Origin: Dyadobacter beijingensis DSM 21582
GTDB lineage: Bacteria; Bacteroidota; Bacteroidia; Cytophagales; Spirosomataceae
Direction: 5' to 3'
DNA length: 64,000 bases
Assembly: GCF_000382205.1 (NCBI RefSeq)
Contig: NZ_KB907788.1
Span: 124,001 to 188,000, forward strand
Shown here in pieces: positions 62,133 to 64,000 of this stretch. A program made the position numbers and the translations under genes. Numbering within the stretch: position 1 is the stretch's first letter; every line of letters begins with the position of its first letter. Below the pieces are notes generated by a model. The model saw only the letters and a list, made by a program, of their open reading frames with translations, had not been told where the DNA came from and ran no database searches.

Positions 62133-63407
62133 ATGCACAAAACCATCCATAAAAGGCTCTTTGGCCTGAGCGCGGCTACGTGCCTCTCGCTCTCGCTGAT
62201 GGTCGATCCGGTGGCTGCGCAGTCGGCCAGCCAGGGTAACACGACCATATTTGAAGGCACACAGCTGACGGTATTCGGAACGCACACCTTCCTCACAGGC
62301 GGGTCGGGCATTCAGCCGGGCATCGTAAGAACACTCCGTTCCGGTTCGCCGGGCGTGCTGGGCTTTGCGGCCGGTACTTCCTACACGGGAGCGGACGATG
62401 CCAACCACGTCGACGGTTACGTTTCCAAAAACGGGGCGGCGGCATTCGTCTTCCCGGTCGGTAATGGTAACAAACTCCGTCCGATCGCCATTTCGGCGCC
62501 TGCCAGTGTCGGTGTGTTCAAAGCCGCCTACTGGCTTGGCAGCCCCGACAATGCGGCGAACCCCGCCGGCGCGCCATTCCCGACGGCTAACCGCGGAACC
62601 GGCGTAACCGACGTGAGCACGAAGGAGTTCTGGGACCTGGACGGCGCTCAGCCCGTGAACATCACGCTTTCGTGGGACGCCGCCAGCGACCTGAATACGC
62701 TGGCGGACGGCAACATCGCCAACCTGCTCGTCGTGGGGTTCAATACCACCACGGACAAATGGGAGAACCTCGGCCGGGCCGGCGGTACCACCGGCTCGCT
62801 CAGCACGACCGGTACTATTACCGCCAATGGCGTTACGCCCGATAACTACGCGGCATTTACGTTGGGCTCGGATATCAACCTGCCGGTGACGCTCGTTGCA
62901 TTCGACGCCCGCAAGGAAAGCACGACGGCTGTCCTGACCTGGGCCACTACCGCCGAAACAAACAGCGACCGCTTCGAAATCGAACGCAGCGCGAACGGCA
63001 AGGCATGGTCTAAAATCGGCAGCGTGGCTTCCAGGGGCGAAAGTGCCGTGAAAGTCGATTACGTATTCCAAGACGACAGCCCGCTGAACGGGGAAAACCT
63101 GTACCGCCTTCGGATGGTCGATAAAGACGAAACGTTTGCATACAGCAGTATCAAAAACCTGGAGTTCAACCTGGGAATCGCGCAGCTCGTATATCCCAAT
63201 CCGGCACGGGACGTGGCCTACGTTCGGAATGCGGACCAGGTCAAAAGCATTTCGCTCATCGACCTGAATGGTAAGAGCGTTTCCCACGCGGGCCTCACTG
63301 CCGGCGGAACGTTGAAAGTAGACACACTAACACCGGGTATGTATGTGGTTAAAGTCGTGCGCCACGACGGCAGCGTGCAATCGCAGAAGATTGTCGTGGT
63401 GAAATAG
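62133..63407 (+). CDS. Secreted protein with T9SS type A sorting domain
   Basis: 424 residues from the ATG at 62133. The frame is open upstream, but there it overlaps the S74 gene. Signal peptide CLSLSLMVDPVAAQS. The middle domain (about 40-270: GFAAGTSYTGADDANHVDGY, AAFVFPVGNGNKLRPIAIS) resembles the autotransporter-like or Ig-like ectodomains of Bacteroidota surface proteins, and no enzyme is recognised. A fibronectin-like segment (ETNSDRFEIERSANGKAWSK) and the sorting domain (VYPNPARDVAYV ... LTPGMYVVKVVRHDG) direct it through the T9SS to the cell surface. It is seven bases from the S74-protein gene and surely in the same operon, so the two may form one surface structure. Confidence 0.88.
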   Translation: MHKTIHKRLFGLSAATCLSLSLMVDPVAAQSASQGNTTIFEGTQLTVFGTHTFLTGGSGIQPGIVRTLRSGSPGVLGFAAGTSYTGADDANHVDGYVSKNGAAAFVFPVGNGNKLRPIAISAPASVGVFKAAYWLGSPDNAANPAGAPFPTANRGTGVTDVSTKEFWDLDGAQPVNITLSWDAASDLNTLADGNIANLLVVGFNTTTDKWENLGRAGGTTGSLSTTGTITANGVTPDNYAAFTLGSDINLPVTLVAFDARKESTTAVLTWATTAETNSDRFEIERSANGKAWSKIGSVASRGESAVKVDYVFQDDSPLNGENLYRLRMVDKDETFAYSSIKNLEFNLGIAQLVYPNPARDVAYVRNADQVKSISLIDLNGKSVSHAGLTAGGTLKVDTLTPGMYVVKVVRHDGSVQSQKIVVVK

Positions 63408-63437
63408 CCGGCTTTCCTTTGAAGGAACCTAATGCTT

Positions 63438-63469
63438 TTAGCCTCCGGGAGAATATTCCCGGAGGCTAA
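63438..63469. terminator. Bidirectional terminator
   Basis: TTAGCCTCCGGGA (63438-63450) pairs perfectly over 13 bp with TCCCGGAGGCTAA (63457-63469) around GAATAT, followed by TTTT on the plus strand. It lies between convergent genes and can serve both. Confidence 0.85.
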
Positions 63470-63471
63470 TT

Positions 63472-64000
63472 TTATGAACGGACAAACCATCGCGCCGCAG
63501 CTGCTTCCAGCGCAAGCAGATCCGGTTCATTTCCCGCGGCCCAGGCAACGGCCCCGTCGGGCCGGATCAGCAATGCGCTCAGGCCGAGCTGCTCTTTCGC
63601 GCTGCCTGAAATATATTTCACCTGATTACGATAGGCCTCTGCGGCAGTTTTGAGCAACGTATTACCGCAAAAATCCAGCAGGACGCCCTGGCCATCGTGC
63701 ATAAGTTCGCCCATGTGCGTGCCGTCATCGAGCCCGAAGTTCGGGACGCTGTGGCCTGTCAGCGGATGGTCGCCGCCGAGGTCGTAATGCATATGTATGC
63801 CCCACACGCGCCCGGCTACGTACGTCGCGCCGTCGCGCGTGGCGAGGAGGTCGCGCAGAACGGCGTTCAATGCGCGTGCTTGCGGGCCGGGCTTCATCAC
63901 GGCCACCTGCGCACGCGACCAGTCGAGCACGTCGGCACCGACAGGGTGACGTTCGGTGAAATAGCTGTCCAGCAGCCCTGCCGGGGCACGGTGGTGAATG
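63472..64000 (-). CDS. C-terminal part of an FAD-dependent aromatic monooxygenase, 5' end outside window
   Basis: About 176 codons run in from the window edge to a stop at 63472. The translation contains LLDSYFTERHPVGADVLDW, which is the conserved LxxYexERrPvg motif of PheA/TfdB-type FAD hydroxylases. The C-terminal thioredoxin-like domain follows, with LLDFCGNTLL and ALLIRPDGAVAWAAGN, as in phenol and pentachlorophenol hydroxylase-like enzymes. These oxidise aromatic rings or polyketides with NAD(P)H and O2. The FAD-binding N-terminus is not visible, so the substrate class is open. Confidence 0.85.
   Translation of the reverse strand, partial: IHHRAPAGLLDSYFTERHPVGADVLDWSRAQVAVMKPGPQARALNAVLRDLLATRDGATYVAGRVWGIHMHYDLGGDHPLTGHSVPNFGLDDGTHMGELMHDGQGVLLDFCGNTLLKTAAEAYRNQVKYISGSAKEQLGLSALLIRPDGAVAWAAGNEPDLLALEAAAARWFVRS

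Noticed and set aside
1..64000. tRNA, rRNA, CRISPR arrays, attachment sites
   Set aside because: None was recognised by reading the sequence; a tRNA or covariance-model scan was not possible here, so short RNA genes cannot be excluded.

Overview
The window reads as a chromosomal segment of a Bacteroidota bacterium, most likely a soil or plant-associated member of the Cytophagales close to Dyadobacter (taxonomy inferred). The evidence is four SusC/SusD pairs, two FecI-type sigma/FecR anti-sigma modules feeding STN-domain SusC transducers, proteins with type IX secretion (T9SS) sorting domains, 7TMR-DISM and Y_Y_Y-type receptors, and promoters of the TTG / TAnnTTTG kind. Coding density is high. 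I saw no rRNA, tRNA, CRISPR array or intact insertion sequence.

Layout. 1-1968: C-terminally truncated secreted peptidase of the gingipain-like C25 type. 2116-8683: minus-strand surface polysaccharide operon (Wzy-like polymerase, Wzx-like flippase, two glycosyltransferases, GDP-mannose 4,6-dehydratase-like enzyme, methyltransferase). After an empty 0.9 kb stretch comes a GT-C-like membrane protein (9580-11280). 11461-12069: RibD/DHFR-like reductase. 12150-16425: histidine kinase, LuxR-type regulator, papain-like (C39/C70-like) cysteine peptidase without signal peptide, an unknown protein and a 7-TM protein, closed by a terminator. 16625-19656: a three-gene operon with a Trp/Pro-rich small protein, a small beta-type protein and a metzincin-like metallopeptidase, none with a signal peptide. 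19685-21490: a secreted M43 (cytophagalysin-type) protease, convergent.

21646-33850: two SusC/SusD pairs, the second under its own ECF sigma and FecR. 34104-36690: MTHFR-like protein, AHSA1/SRPBCC protein, GlxA-type AraC regulator. 36732-45753: complete minus-strand polysaccharide-utilisation-type locus, sigma > FecR > SusC > SusD > DUF1080 > Gfo/Idh/MocA oxidoreductase. 45970-54872: cysteine-less thioredoxin-like protein, a 7TM receptor fused to an IS1595-transposase-type zinc ribbon, then SusC > SusD > GH30 glycosidase. 54873-60334: a large Reg_prop/Y_Y_Y histidine kinase and three NarL/LuxR-type response regulators, one lacking the phospho-acceptor Asp. 60644-63407: a secreted S74 (tail-fibre chaperone) protein and a T9SS cargo protein. 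63472-64000: C-terminus of an FAD-dependent aromatic monooxygenase.

The main themes are glycan capture (SusCD plus GH30 and the DUF1080/oxidoreductase pair), regulated by several different signalling routes, and surface/secreted products (polysaccharide, T9SS cargo). The two items I consider most likely to be undescribed are the 7TMR-DISM/IS1595 zinc-ribbon receptor (46593-48551) beside the GH30 locus, and the peptidase island at 13959-19656 with its indolicidin-like Trp/Pro segment.
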